Positions 10,551 to 21,335 of a DNA stretch of 64,000 bases are shown here, piece by piece. Source of the DNA: Patella vulgata (taxonomy: Eukaryota > Mollusca > Gastropoda > Patellidae). Below the pieces are notes generated by a model. The model was not told where the DNA came from. It saw nothing but the letters and a program-made list of their open reading frames with translations, and made no database searches. The stretch lies in NCBI RefSeq assembly GCF_932274485.2, contig NC_065883.2:72933839-72997838 (forward strand), written 5' to 3'. Numbering within the stretch: the stretch's first letter is position 1; each line of letters starts with the position of its first letter. The position numbers were made by a program, and so were the translations under genes.

Positions 10551-11150
10551 TATATAGAACTAAGAAAACAATTTTTACTGCCCTGGAAGAATTCTCTAAC
10601 ATATTTCATAGTCAAAAAGTTAAACTGGTGAACATCTCGAACCTGTGGACTCAATAAAACAATTTCTGCTCCCCTGGCAAAATCCTTGAACGTATTTCGC
10701 ACTCAGCTATTAAACATTTGCCGAAATTTTTAACTCATGCACTCAAAATTGAATCTATTGTATAAATTAATAAAAAAAAGTCTGCTGCTCTGGCAAAAAA
10801 GAGAGAGAGAGAAATGGTGGGGTTTAACGTCCACTCTACACAAACCAGGTCATTTCGGGACTAACACATGGTTCAATTATATTTTAATAATTCGTCTTTA
10901 ATAGTGGGGGGGGGGGAAACCGAAGGAACCGGAGAAAATCCACGAGGTTGGACAGGCGATCTTACTCCTTGTCACGTACAACCGGGGAATCGAAACCCCG
11001 CCGGCTGTCTCAATGACAGATCTTATGATACAGCGACCACGTGCTAGCCATCCAACACCCGGCCATCCAACCCCCCCCCCCCCCGGCCCCCTCTGCTCTG
11101 GCAAAATCCTCTAAGGTATTTCACACTCAGCAGTCTTTTTACATTTCTTC
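10551..11150. repeat. Degenerate tandem repeat (three units), third split by SINE-B
   Basis: Units share ctgctcccctggcaaaatcc, then a-gtatttc-cactcagc. They occur near 10575, 10665 and 10785/11093. The last unit is interrupted by the SINE-B at 10799-11092. Confidence 0.7.
10799..11092 (-). mobile_element. SINE-B, full length, 14-bp target duplication
   Basis: AG repeat, gtttaacgtccactctacac, core, then a head with an additional C run. The duplication ctgctctggcaaaa is at 10785-10798 and 11093-11106. Confidence 0.95.
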
Positions 11151-11831
11151 TTATTTCAAATTGATAAACAGTCGCAGAACTATTAAAGAAAGCAATAGAA
11201 AAGATCCGCAGTTTAACACCCACAATGTAATCCGTTTCTGATTGGAAGTGTAAATATTTAATTCATTCTTTTTTTGTACTATTAAACGCAGGGTTTGTTT
11301 TTAGATTGAATGAGTTCATTATTGTCTAACAAAAATCAATTGAGTTCGTCCATTTTTGATAAAAACAAAACACAAAAAACCTCCGTCAAATCTGGCGCAT
11401 GCGTAAATTAAAGTAAGCGGAGAAAATCTTTCATTTTATTTCCGTGCCTTGGTCCATGGGGTCCAATTACGCCAATCTTCAAAAATGGCAGCTTAACATC
11501 TTATTTGGAAAAAGTGACACATAAAAAAATCTTTGAGCGCTTTTTCTTCTCATTTTAAATCATTTCTTTATTAGTAAATCCAAAATAGCCCTTAAATTTG
11601 ACACGAGGTCATTTAAAACAGAGAATGTGAACCTCCCTGGGGCCTTAGAGTAAAATTATTTCGTAATCAAAATGTCTTTAATAATGTGACATTCCGTTTC
11701 AAGGGATGAGACGCCATAATAAACTCAAGAAAAATTTAAGAAAAGGTCCCATGAGCATATTCGATCACAGGTCGCTTCATTAAAACGTATTTAACCAGAA
11801 AGCGGCCAGAACAATAAGATTCGCCTTAATC
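11151..11831. other. No recognised feature
   Basis: AT-rich, no recurring family or coding signal recognised. Confidence 0.45.
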
Positions 11832-12030
11832 TATACTAATATTTGTGACTGTCGTTTGTTTGTCTGTCTGTCTGTTCAGGGTTAGCGGCTACACTTATAA
11901 TACTATAGGTCTGTCCCGAGGCTGAAATTTGGTGCATAGGGGTAGCTCGGCCGGGGAGTAATATAGGCCTGTTGGTGTTGGTTTCGGAGTTACACGGGCA
12001 CCATCCGTGCAGCGCCAGATCAACCGCCAT
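11832..12030 (+). repeat. Repeat F with GTCT array
   Basis: atatttgtgactgtcgtttg, a short gtctgtctgtctgt run, then gttcagggttagcggctac and aggggtagctcggccgggg. An inverted copy is at 32510-32697, so this is a dispersed element. Its class is unknown to me. Confidence 0.75.
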
Positions 12031-12602
12031 ATGAATGACTATAATCTTTAAGTGGCATTTAGCGAGTGAGGAATACATAAAGCAAAACAAACATCAATCA
12101 CTGGTGTTATTCTAATAGCACGACGTTTCGGCAAGTATCCTCTTATCGTTATCGTGCTTGAATTATTTCTGTTACATAAAAGAGGTCTTTTTCAGCTTGG
12201 GGTATTTCATCAACTTTCTGGAACATTACACAATACGGGACGTGAAAACTGAAGAATTGGGTTGTAGATCGCCGGGAGGAGAATGAATAAATAGTTCACC
12301 AAGTGTATTGATTTTCAAATTATGAGTTATCGCCCCTGGTCAGCCTAGAACTATTATTTTATTCATGGACGTTGTCAATATGCATTTAACCTATAGATTC
12401 AATAAGGTGATGGAGGATGGACATGTAGTATTTAATTCATATATTATAAGATAATAATAATAATTAGCTTTAAAATTAATGGTCATAATTACATTAACTT
12501 GTTTTTTCTTTTGTAACTTTAAATAAAGATATCGACCTAAATTATTTAGAGTTTTGATATTGGTACTTTTTAATAGCAATGCCAATTTATGACAAGTACT
12601 AG
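12031..12602. other. No recognised feature
   Basis: AT-rich sequence, no recurring family. Confidence 0.45.
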
Positions 12603-12752
12603 AGTCGCCTGCCTAACTTCGTGGGTTTTCTCCGGGTTCTCCTGTTTCCTCTGACTTCTAAAGACACACAAAAGAATTTATTGAAATAAAATTATACCAC
12701 ATTATTATGTTAGTCCCGAATTTTGTGTCAAGTGGATCTCTTTCTCTCTCTA
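12603..12752 (+). mobile_element. SINE-B, 5'-truncated, diverged
   Basis: Core (gggttttctccgggttctcc), aattattgaaataaaat-like middle and a short TC tail. The gacgttaaac block is reduced to gtggatctc. Confidence 0.8.
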
Positions 12753-13595
12753 CCACCATAGCTTAGCTTCCTTCAGGAAATCAGAGAATCTTTATATGGT
12801 CATTGAGATCGCTCAAGGCCCAAACAGTGAATATAAATCCCGAAGAGTACTTGAAGGTTTCCTAGCGATCAGACTCTATCAGTAAATTAAAGACTTTGAT
12901 GTGGACTAATTTATCTTATGAATGGAAAGTGTTTACATTGCCAACTCGGCTGCCATCGGAAGTAGGTGAAGCCGATGAATACATCTGCGCGGTTAAAGAC
13001 TGGTGTAGACCTGATCAATATAACGTCATCTTTGAAGGCGAATTTTTATTCATTTACTCTTTATAGGTTCTCCGTTTGTGAAAAACTTGTTATTTTTTAA
13101 TTAAATTCTCCAGATTGGCCCACGATTAAGGATATACATGGATTATTCGGGTGGAATGATAAAGGGACAATCTGCCGAATGCCAATATGAAGACCATTTT
13201 GGTAGCCCCAAACACCACCGCTTTCCGAGCGTGATATTTTTGTATTTCCACGTGTACAGAAAAATCGCTGAAGGGTTTCGGGAATCCCGCACAAATGACG
13301 TCATAAGTTAGGATTTCCATTTACAGCATCGAGTCCTGCATTGTTTACGTTTAGTCGCCGTTTTTTTAAATAATAACACCATGTCCAAAAGATGTGCCAT
13401 TTGCAGGCTGAAGTTGACTGGTTTGAACGCCAGAAAGTAAATATCCGGTTGGGCACGCTGCGAAAAAGCCGTGAAACGTCGCTCGTCGAGCAACCTTTTA
13501 TCTATGCGCGTTTTGCCGTGCGTGGAAACGGTTACATGAAAACGGCACTATTATATTCGAATTCATAATCACCAATGAATTTAATACGTAGTCAC
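12753..13595. other. Apparently low-copy region with CRE-like site
   Basis: No repeat family recurs here and base composition is less AT-rich than around it. A perfect CRE octamer tgacgtca lies at about 13297-13304. Downstream, a 19-codon frame begins at 13381 (MSKRCAICRLKL) with a C-x2-C pair but ends at once; I do not call a gene. Several overlapping minus-strand frames of 61-65 codons have no recognisable domain. Confidence 0.4.
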
Positions 13596-13599
13596 CTTT

Positions 13600-13830
13600 C
13601 AAAATGGTGGCCGTGGAGCGGTCTTATATCAGTTGCCTGGCAACTCTATGTTTTCTTTTAAGATATATGTCAACAACCGGATTTCAAAATGGCGACGGTC
13701 ATCATTAGCCCTATAGATGCAAAACAACAGTAAACCCCATTCCATAGAGGTGTTAGAGCGGTATAATTTATCCGTTGCCTGGCAACGCGATGTATACGTT
13801 TGAGCTATTATGCCAAGAACCTGGTTTCGT
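13600..13830. promoter_or_regulatory. Two X-box-like (RFX-type) palindromes in a diverged duplication
   Basis: The 13-mer gttgcctggcaac occurs at 13632-13644 and 13774-13786, each preceded by an agagcggt/ggagcggt and tata-tt context. This matches the known RFX consensus of two half-sites separated by one base. Whether RFX acts here is unknown; no gene start is nearby. Confidence 0.55.
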
Positions 13831-14090
13831 TCACCTTTTTAAAACCTATATTTTATAACCTCTCGGCAAGAAAACAGACAATCTCCGTAATACTGTACTA
13901 TCTAATCGATGGATCAATGTCAAAGTCTCATGTTTTTTCGAACACTTCATTCATGACCTTCTGATTCTTAAAGATGAGGTTTTATAATTGTTTCGACCGA
14001 TTCCATGTCGATGCAGATTGGATAATGCAAATCCTATGGTGTTGATCGTTCTTCTAAATGGCACAGATGACGTAAGTTTTCTTCAAATTT

Positions 14091-14219
14091 CAATCTGATT
14101 AAAACACAGATCCTATTTCGTTTCGTTTTTATAGTTCAAAATTTCGTTTTACTTGTAGTGTAGGCCATCGAAAGTATAAAAAACGAAACGAAATATAAAT
14201 CTGTATTTTAATTAGATTG
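14091..14219. mobile_element. P1 element, internally deleted miniature
   Basis: P1 family: inverted ends caatctgattaaaacacag and, further in, tatttcgtttcgtttttata. This 129-bp copy is nearly two inverted ends joined together; full copies are about 330-350 bp (29053, 44288). Confidence 0.85.
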
Positions 14220-14429
14220 TTGAATTTTTTTTCTGAAATAAATCTACTCCTCTAGAGCACGCGCTTTCGTTGTTTTTAGTATAAGGTAAGATGGGTTTTT
14301 AGATTGTGACCTCATCAAATATGACAGATCGCTTCTGTTCGATGAAATAATGACCGCGATGTAAGGGAATATCATTCAAAATGTAATATGATCAAATTGC
14401 AAAATGGTTTTCTTTGAAGACATTTCGCT

Positions 14430-15245
14430 GTATTGCAAATGATGAAGCACACTACAGAGAACTAAATGACCAGGAGCATCTTAAAGAACCAACTGATCAA
14501 GACTCCAAATAATGAAGCACACTACAGAGAACTAAATGATGTAGAGAACCTCTGAGAACCAAATAATTAAGAGCATCGCTGAGAACCAAATGATGTAGAG
14601 AACCAAATGATCAAGAGAAACCTCTGAGAACCAAATGATCAAGGGAACCTCTGAGATCCGAATGATCAAGCAGCACCTCAGAGAACCAAATGACTAGGAG
14701 CACCTCAGAGAACCAAATGATCAAGGGAACCTCTGAGATCCGAATGATCAAGCAGCACCTCAGAGAACCAAATGACCAGGAGCGCATCAGAGAACCAAAT
14801 AATGAAGAGCACCTCTGAGAAAAAAATGATCAAGGGAATCTCTGAGAACAAAATGATCAAGAGCACCTCTGAGAACCATATGAAATGAAATGAAATGAAA
14901 TGAAATGGGGTTTAACGTCCTACTGTTCTGCTCCTATACTGGGCTAATGAAGACGGGCATACGCCATACAGTGTGCTATGAGGGGAATTTTGCCTGGGCA
15001 GCGGCACTATCGCCTACTCTTATATCGAATTCCAACTGCCAAGGGATCTTTTAGTGCATTCCAATGTTTACACGGGATCTCGGTTTTTCGTCTCATCCGA
15101 AGGACTAGACAGCTGTCCTTGTCAGGCCCTCCGTCCTGCATCACTGACAAGGGGAAACCACGTCGGAAAATCGGGATGAACTGAGAACCATATAAGCAGG
15201 AGCACGCAGTGATCAAGGGAACCTCTGAGAACTAAATGACCAGGT
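14430..15245. repeat. Tandem repeat, about 27-bp unit, split by SINE-A
   Basis: About sixteen degenerate units of the type agaaccaaatgatcaagag / cacctctg run from 14430 to 14881 and resume at 15181. Some units are 54-bp pairs repeated exactly (around 14630 and 14720). Confidence 0.88.
14882..15180 (-). mobile_element. SINE-A, 5'-truncated, 13-bp target duplication
   Basis: TGAAA repeats and body up to aaaatcgggatgaa; the head is missing. The duplication ctgagaaccatat is at 14869-14881 and 15181-15193, inside the 27-bp array. Confidence 0.93.
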
Positions 15246-15246
15246 G

Positions 15247-15420
15247 CGCGTAAAAAATCCCTTGACAGTTGGAATTTGATATAAGAGTAGGCTGAAGTGC
15301 CCCTGTCTGGGAAAAATTTCCCTATAGCACACTGCATAGCGTATGTCCGTCTTCATTAGTCCAGTCGGAGCAGAACAGTGGGACGTTAAACCCCATTTCA
15401 TTTTATTTTATTTTATTTTA
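15247..15420 (+). mobile_element. SINE-A, 5'-truncated
   Basis: Body from cgcgtaaaaaatccc to gggacgttaaaccccattt with a TTTTA-type tail. Opposite in orientation to the copy about 65 bp to its left. Confidence 0.85.
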
Positions 15421-15714
15421 TTTTATGGATAACAATCCAATCGTTAAAGCCCATTTCGTTTCATTTTATTTTCCAAAAATGTACCGCAATGGCCCGAACT
15501 ATAAAAATACAAATGGATAACAATCAAATCGGATAATATACACTAGAATTATTCTATTAAAAACACAAATTGCGTGACTTAACTAAGCCCTAGTAAAGTC
15601 GGTTTTATTGGCACGCAACTCAAACAATTAATAGGTACTGTGTTCTTGTCGGTCTTAATGCAAAATCAATAACAAAGTAATTTGTCCTGACTTAACAATT
15701 CTCTCGACTTACGA

Positions 15715-15764
15715 TATAACATCATCTAATATAACATCATCTAATATAACATCATCTATTATAA
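15715..15764. repeat. 16-bp tandem repeat, three units
   Basis: Units of atataacatcatctaa, nearly identical, immediately left of a T1 element. Confidence 0.85.
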
Positions 15765-15791
15765 TTAAACATACAGTATGGGTGATTCGAT

Positions 15792-15795
<4 letters not shown>

Positions 15796-15833
<38 letters not shown>

Positions 15834-16315
15834 GGTTTAACGTCCACTCGACAAAAACTAGGTCATTTCGGGACTAATATATGTACTGCGAGCTGTTTAA
15901 TGGAGAGAGAGAGAGAGAGAGGGAGAGAGAGAGAGAGGGGGGGGGTAACCTTCACTCGACACAAACTATGTCATTTCTGGACTAACATATGGTTCAATTT
16001 TATTTCAATAATTCGCTAACGAAGATACGCCATAAAGTGTGATAGAGAGAGAAATGGGGTTTAACGTCCACTCGACACAAACTAGGTCATTTCGGGACTA
16101 ACATATGGTTTAATTTTATTACAATAATTCGCTTGCGCGTAGGGGTCTTTAGCAGTGGGAGGAAAAGAGAGGACCCGGAGAAAACCCACGAGGCTGGACA
16201 GGCGACCCTACTCCTTGTCACGTACAACCGGGGATTCGAATCCACGCCAGTTGACTCAATGACAGGCCTTATGATACAGCACGCACGTGCTAATCATTCG
16301 GCCACCCAACGCCCC
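15796..16315 (-). mobile_element. Cluster of three SINE-B starts inside T1
   Basis: Three AG-repeat-plus-taacg starts at about 15796, 15902 and 16043; only the last reaches a head (cggccacccaacgcccc). A scrap of SINE-A (acgccataaagtgtgat) lies before the third. The whole cluster is bracketed by cgataaag at 15788-15795 and 16316-16323. Confidence 0.85.
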
Positions 16316-16453
16316 CGATAAAGGGCTGGCAGTTCTTACTATAATAGTTAAAAATTAGATAAAGTAAAGGGAATTTGCTGAAAATTTCAGTCTAATTGAT
16401 CCACTCTGAACCGAGCATTTATCGATTGAAATTTCGGTACGATAAAAAAAACA

Positions 16454-16727
16454 TAGTCTCGATTATCCATTTCATGATTTAATCATAAATGAAAATTGAG
16501 CAGCAAATCGGATCCTAATCCAGTAAATATCTCAGGCTAGCTATGACATCGAGAATTGATTATGGTCTGGATAGTTAATTAATGTCTAATAGTCTCGATT
16601 ATCCATTTCATGATTTAATCATAAATGAAAATTGAGCAACAAATCGGATCCTAATCCAGTAAATATCTCAGGCTAGCTATGACATCGAGAATTGATTATG
16701 GTCTGGATAGTTAATTAATGTCTAATT
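16454..16727. repeat. 137-bp tandem duplication, nearly identical
   Basis: agtctcgattatccatttc starts at 16454 and again at 16591. The two copies differ at very few bases (for example gagcagcaaa versus gagcaacaaa), so the duplication is recent compared with the T1 element around it. Confidence 0.92.
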
Positions 16728-16789
16728 AATAATTAGATAACAATTCAGGCCTAAAGAAAGAACTGCAATATGCAGAGTATGTCATTAAA

Positions 16790-17006
16790 AAGGCCTTTTA
16801 TATATGACGTCAGACATTTGATTAACCAATCAGCGTTGGTGTTTCTAGTGGGTTACCCACAGTTATGTGCACCTCATGACATAAACAGGCCGTTTCATTG
16901 GCTAATCACTAACCATAACGCGGACTATATAACAACTCTTCCAGATCCTAGAGTAGTAAAGACAAGTAAAACGAAATTTTGAACTATAAAAAAACGAAAC
17001 GAAATA
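16790..17006. mobile_element. P1 element, left part missing, promoter-like motifs kept
   Basis: The right two thirds of P1, ending actataaaaaaacgaaacga. It contains tgacgtca (16805-16812), ccaat (16826-16830), a reverse attgg (16897-16901) and tatataa (16926-16932). Confidence 0.8.
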
Positions 17007-17617
17007 GAAAGTATATTCCGAAATACGCACTTGTCTGTGATATGACTTCAGTGGAAGCGGACGTTAAATAAAGCTATTTCACTGATACGCAATGCGCACA
17101 ACTAAGCCTCAACAGTGTTTGTGATCAACGCTCGCTGATAAGATCTAGATATATCAAGCGGTGGTATTTACATGAAAAATTCCTGTTTATAAAAACTATA
17201 TTTATAAAGTCTAAAAGTGATTTATATGGCTGTAGTGTTTATCGGCGTATGTTGTTTTGTTAACGTTTAAGATCAAAGTTTACAGATTTATATTTTAATG
17301 TTCGAAGATTAAATATCGCGAATAAAGGTCTTGTTTTTTTTGGATTTTTTTTTAAAGCCAGCTGATCCTTAGAGGTTTTTTTCTTTTGTTGATGTGATTT
17401 TTTAGAGAGAGCTAATCCTCGTCTAACAACGGGGAGAAATATTTAATCTAACGTATTCTTTAATGTCAAAAGTTAGAACTTAAATAAAAAAAAAAGGGAA
17501 AAATAATAAACGTCAAGAGTCAGAAATTATAAAAACATAAACTTCCTGTACACATAGGTCAAATACAGAAATCAGATGTAAGTTTCCGGTTAACAGACAC
17601 TGGTCGCCATTTGAAGG
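17007..17617. other. Mostly unassigned; one SINE-C-like tail scrap
   Basis: Near 17040-17075 the string ttcagtggaagcggacgtta resembles the SINE-C tail. The remainder is AT-rich with no recurring family. Confidence 0.4.
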
Positions 17618-17887
17618 GGGGGGGGGCTAATGGTGTAACGCGTGCACTTTAGATCATAAGGTCTGTCATTGAGTCAAGTAGTGTGGTTTCAATTCCCCGC
17701 CTGTACGTGACAAGGAGTAGGATCGCCTGTCCCACCCCATGGGTTTTCTTTGTGTCCTTCGATTTCCTCTCACTGCTAAAGACCCTCCTACGCGCAAGCG
17801 AATTATTGAAATAAAATTGAACCATATGTTAGTCTGGAAATAACCTAGTTTGTTTTAAGTGGACGTTAAACCTCATTTTCCTCCCTG
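17618..17887 (+). mobile_element. SINE-B, near full length, diverged
   Basis: G run, then gctaatggtgtaacgcg (altered A-box region), a B-box-like ggtttcaattcccc, the core and ggacgttaaacctcatttt. The tail lacks a TC repeat. Confidence 0.88.
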
Positions 17888-18030
17888 GTTCAATGCGTGT
17901 CCTTTAGAAAAGAGGAGTTTGAGATTAACGTTCTTTGAATTCCAACTTTTACGACATTCACATGGTTTCCACTTGTATTAATAATAATAGTAATAATAAT
18001 CACTTTATTTCAAAAGTGTAGACAATTAGG

Positions 18031-18215
18031 CCTAGGGGCTTGTCAGTGGTTCACGACGTTGGGCCTGACAAGTGACAACGTCTAGTCGTTAGGAAAGGAC
18101 GAGGAACCTAGGAACCACTTGTACGTTGGCATGCCAGCTGGAATTCAAAGTAAGAGTAGGCCGTACGTCCGTATCTACATTAGCCCGGTTGGTGCGGGAG
18201 AGTAATACCTTATAC
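18031..18215 (+). mobile_element. SINE-A fragment, headless, diverged
   Basis: Body from cttgtcagtggttcacgac through gacaacgtctagtcgtt and agagtaggccgtac to a damaged end. Confidence 0.7.
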
Positions 18216-18249
18216 AGCATTGAATTTCATAATGCCCTATAAACAACCA

Positions 18250-18690
18250 ATCGTTCGTATGGGACGATAAATCGAGGCACCGTGTACATATTGGCGTGTA
18301 CTTAAAAGAACGGTTGGAATTCGATTATATCAGAAGGGAGAGAAAGAGAAAAATGGGGTTTAACGTCCACTCGACACAAACTAGGTCATTTCGGGACTAA
18401 CATATGGTTCAATTTTATTTCCATAATTCGCTTGCGCGTAGGGGTCTTTAGCAGTGGGAGGAAACCGGAGGACCCGGAGAAAACCCACGAGGTTGGACAG
18501 GCGACCCTACTCCTTGTCACGTACAACCGGGGATTCGAAACCCACCAGTTGACTCAATGACAGACTTAATGATACAGCGCGCACGTGCTAACCACTAAGC
18601 CATCCAACCCCCTATATCAGTAGGACTTAGCGAAGCTGTCTGAGCAAAATTTCCGCCTTGACACACTGTTTGGCGTATGCCCGACTTTAT
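18250..18690 (+). mobile_element. SINE-A, headless, interrupted by SINE-B
   Basis: Body starts aatcgttcgtatgggacg, is broken at 18333 by a SINE-B and resumes with taggacttagcgaagctg and tggcgtatgcccgac. The 3' tail is lost. Confidence 0.8.
18334..18612 (-). mobile_element. SINE-B, full length, inside SINE-A
   Basis: Complete copy; the duplication tatatcag is at 18326-18333 and 18613-18620. Its head end plus about 45 bp of the flanking SINE-A is also present at 21110-21225 (see the composite element there). Confidence 0.95.
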
Positions 18691-19089
18691 TCACAAATTA
18701 AAAAACATTGCGCGAAAGATCAACTGGGATATAACTGGAGAACCCTTAAAAAAAGACTAACGGAAGATGCAAGCCGTGAAGAGAAAATGATCATTGCTTA
18801 AGATGATGTGAAAAATATCTTCGGGGTAAAACTTGTTTAATTCTGTTATTCAAATTCTTCCATTAGTGTGACACACTGCTGAAGGTCTGCACGTAGGTGG
18901 TCGCTTGAAAACAAGATGGCGTGTTACTGAAACTTGTCATTTAGAAATGCCAAAGGCCATAAATCAGCACCAATCTGATGCTGGCCTTCCATTCCCTGAC
19001 AATGTACTGATTACATAGCCTACTGCTTTTTTTTTTATTGGTTGTTTTTTTTTTTGTCTTTTCAATCTGGTGATATTGGTGATGATAAC
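18691..19089. other. No recognised feature
   Basis: No recurring family; a T-rich stretch lies near 19030-19060. Confidence 0.45.
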
Positions 19090-19398
19090 AATGAAATGGG
19101 GTTTAACGTCTGACTGGGCTAATAAGAGAGAGAGAGATGGGGTTTAATCTCCACTCGACACAAACTAGGTCATTTCAGGACTAACACATGGTTCAATTCT
19201 ATTTCAATAATTCGCTTGCGCGTAGGGGTCTTTAGCAATGGGAGGAAACCGGAGGACCCGGAGAAAACCCACGAGATTGGACAGGCGACTCTACTCCTTG
19301 TCACGTACAACCGGGGAATCGAAACCACGCCAGTTGACTCAATGACAGACCTCATGTTACAACGCGCACGTGCTAACCATTCGGCCATACAACCCCTC
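19090..19398 (-). mobile_element. SINE-B abutting a SINE-A tail stub
   Basis: Positions 19090-19127 are a short SINE-A tail (gaaatggggtttaacgtc, gactgggctaat). A complete minus-strand SINE-B occupies 19129-19398, ending cggccatacaacccc. No clear target duplication was seen. Confidence 0.88.
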
Positions 19399-19424
19399 CT
19401 GTGCTGAAAGGTATATTTCCTTAA

Positions 19425-19728
19425 ACATACATTATGCAAGAGCTAAATCTGCCTATTGCAGGTCTTTCTTTAGGCCTGAAATGTTTTCTAAAGTATTAAT
19501 TAGACATTAATTAACTGATCCAGGCCTTAATCAACTCTCGATGGCATCATATTTCTCCGATATTAAATAGATTAGAATGGTTCAGCGATACTTTGATTTA
19601 ATCAAATATGGAGGACCGAGACTTAGCTTCGATCAACCAGTACGGTGGTTGAAATTATTGCACACGTCTGTCAAACCTTCAAAGGCTAATATGTTCGCTT
19701 GCAATAGAGTAATTTGAATATAGTATCT
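19425..19728. mobile_element. T1 element, internally shortened, both TTAA present
   Basis: TTAA at 19421-19424, acatacattatgcaagagc left end, standard interior (ggcctgaaatg, ggtggttgaaattattgc), right end tatct before TTAA at 19729-19732. About 85 bp shorter than the 39738 copy because the right inner portion is missing. Confidence 0.88.
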
Positions 19729-19780
19729 TTAATAGGCTGTTCAGACGCATATTTTCAAATCTGATTAAAATACAGATCTA

Positions 19781-20033
19781 AATTTCTTGGGATTTTTTCC
19801 AGGTCCTCCGGTTTTCTCACACTGCTAAAGACCCCTAAATAACCTAGTTTGTGTCGAGTAGACGTTAAACCCTGTTCAATCTCGTGGGTTTTCTCCGGGT
19901 CCTCCGATTTCCCCCCCCCCCCCCCACTGCTAAAGGCCCCTACGCGCAAGCGATTTATTGAAATAGAATTGAACCATGTGTTAGTCCCGAAATGAGCTAG
20001 TTTGTGTCGAGTGGACGTTAAACCCCCTTCTCT

Positions 20034-20070
<37 letters not shown>
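19781..20070 (+). mobile_element. Two 5'-truncated SINE-B copies in tandem
   Basis: 19781-19873 goes from core to gacgttaaaccctg. 19874-20070 starts again in the core (tcgtgggttttctccgg), contains a C run, and ends in a long TC repeat. Confidence 0.85.
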
Positions 20071-20071
<1 letters not shown>

Positions 20072-20496
20072 GCTCAATGCAAAGTGTGAATTTTCACAGT
20101 GATCGATTTATTTAAATAACGTAGAGAAATCAATGACATCCATACCAATTTAATCATATAACATATCTATTTCATTTAGTTTCGAACTTACACACCTAAA
20201 ATAGACTCCTCTTCCTATTTCTATCAGAATATACCCGATAAAATCTTTTCTTTCGTCATTAACGACAGACATATTGTCCTATTTTTGGGTTAAGACAAAC
20301 ACATTTAAAAAATCATCTTTCACAAACTGTTGATGAATTTTAAATTTGATTGACGATGATCGAAAATGTAAATAATCTATTTCCATCCAAAAATATCTGA
20401 TAAATAAAATAGCGAAAATAATTATTCTGTATATTAATAATAAAAAAATACACTGCTATATGGAAAGTGTTAATTTTACAGTTCCTGTTATGAGAA
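20071..20496. other. No recognised feature
   Basis: AT-rich, no recurring family. Confidence 0.45.
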
Positions 20497-20680
20497 AGAG
20501 ACAAATGGGGTTTAACGTCCACTCGACTCACATTGGGTGCAAGGAGTAGGGCCGCCTGTCCAACCTCGTGGGTTTTCCCCGAGTCCTCCGGTTTCCTCCC
20601 ACTGCTAAAGACCCCCTATGCGCAACTATTAAAATAAAATATAACCATATGTTAATCCTGAAATGACCATGTTTTAACTT
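20497..20680. mobile_element. SINE-B fragments in opposite orientation
   Basis: 20497-20525 is a minus-strand tail (gtttaacgtccactcgac). From 20536 a plus-strand piece begins at caaggagtagggccgcctg and runs through the core to ctgaaatgacc. The pair is a rearranged remnant. Confidence 0.75.
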
Positions 20681-20769
20681 AACAGTAATGAACTTTCTCG
20701 GCAAACAACGGCTTCGAATCTGTCGACGCCTTACTCACAAACGCTTAACCCTTTGCATTTCCCACATCC

Positions 20770-20850
20770 GTGAGCCGCGGTGGCTTAATGAGTAAAAATT
20801 TCCCTGATAGCAGAACAGTCGGAAGTTAAACCCCATTTCTTTTTATTTCA
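20770..20850 (+). mobile_element. SINE-A, internally deleted to about 80 bp
   Basis: The head start (gagccgcggtggcttaatg) is joined directly to the distal body and tail (aaaatttccctgatagcag, gttaaaccccatttc). Nearly the whole middle is gone. Confidence 0.75.
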
Positions 20851-20910
20851 AACCCCCGTTTTAGTTTACAGGCCTCTCGAACATTCATATATTACAGTGT
20901 AAGGTATGTA

Positions 20911-21335
20911 GAGAGAGAGAGAAATGGGGTTTAACGTCCACTCGGCACAAACTAGGTCATTTCGAGACTAACATATGGTTTAATTTTATTTCAATAATTC
21001 GCTTGCGCATAGGGGTCGTTAGCAGCGGGAGGAAACCGAATGACCCGGAGAAAACCGACGAGGTTGGTCAGGCGAGTCTACTCCTTGTCACGTACAACCG
21101 GGGATTCGAAACCCACCAGTTGACTCAATGACAGACTTAATGATACAGCGCGCACGTGCTAACCACTAAGCCATCCAACCTTATATCAGTAGGACTTAGC
21201 GAAGCTGTCTGAGCAAAATTTCCGCCGTGACGTACAACCGGGGATTCGAAACCACGCCAGTCGACTCAATGACAGACTTTATGATACAGCGCGGTCACGC
21301 TAACCATTCAGCCATCCACCCCCCTCCCCCCTTGA
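20911..21335 (-). mobile_element. Composite SINE-B: two heads with 45 bp of SINE-A between, inserted as one unit
   Basis: From left: AG repeat and a full SINE-B to catccaacc (about 21180), then tatatcagtaggacttagcg and about 25 further bases identical to the SINE-A flank of the 18334 copy, then a second SINE-B head (cgtgacgtacaaccgg to gccatccaccccc). The duplication aaggtatgta is at 20901-20910 and 21336-21345, so the chimera was retroposed whole. Confidence 0.9.

Larger units (their letters stand above)
15769..16785. mobile_element. T1 element (second subfamily) expanded by SINE-B and an internal duplication
   Basis: TTAA at 15765-15768 precedes acatacagtatgggtgat, the T1 left end. The element resumes after a SINE-B cluster at 16324 with ctggcagttcttactataat. 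It contains a 137-bp tandem duplication and ends near caggcctaaagaaag, with its right terminus damaged. Confidence 0.75.

Noticed and set aside
13097-13493. Three minus-strand frames of 61-65 codons and a 19-codon plus-strand CxxC frame
   Set aside because: Low-copy sequence makes them tempting, but they overlap in different frames and none shows a family motif.
14430-15245. CRISPR-like array
   Set aside because: The repeats are degenerate 27-bp units directly joined, without unique spacers, in a eukaryotic context.
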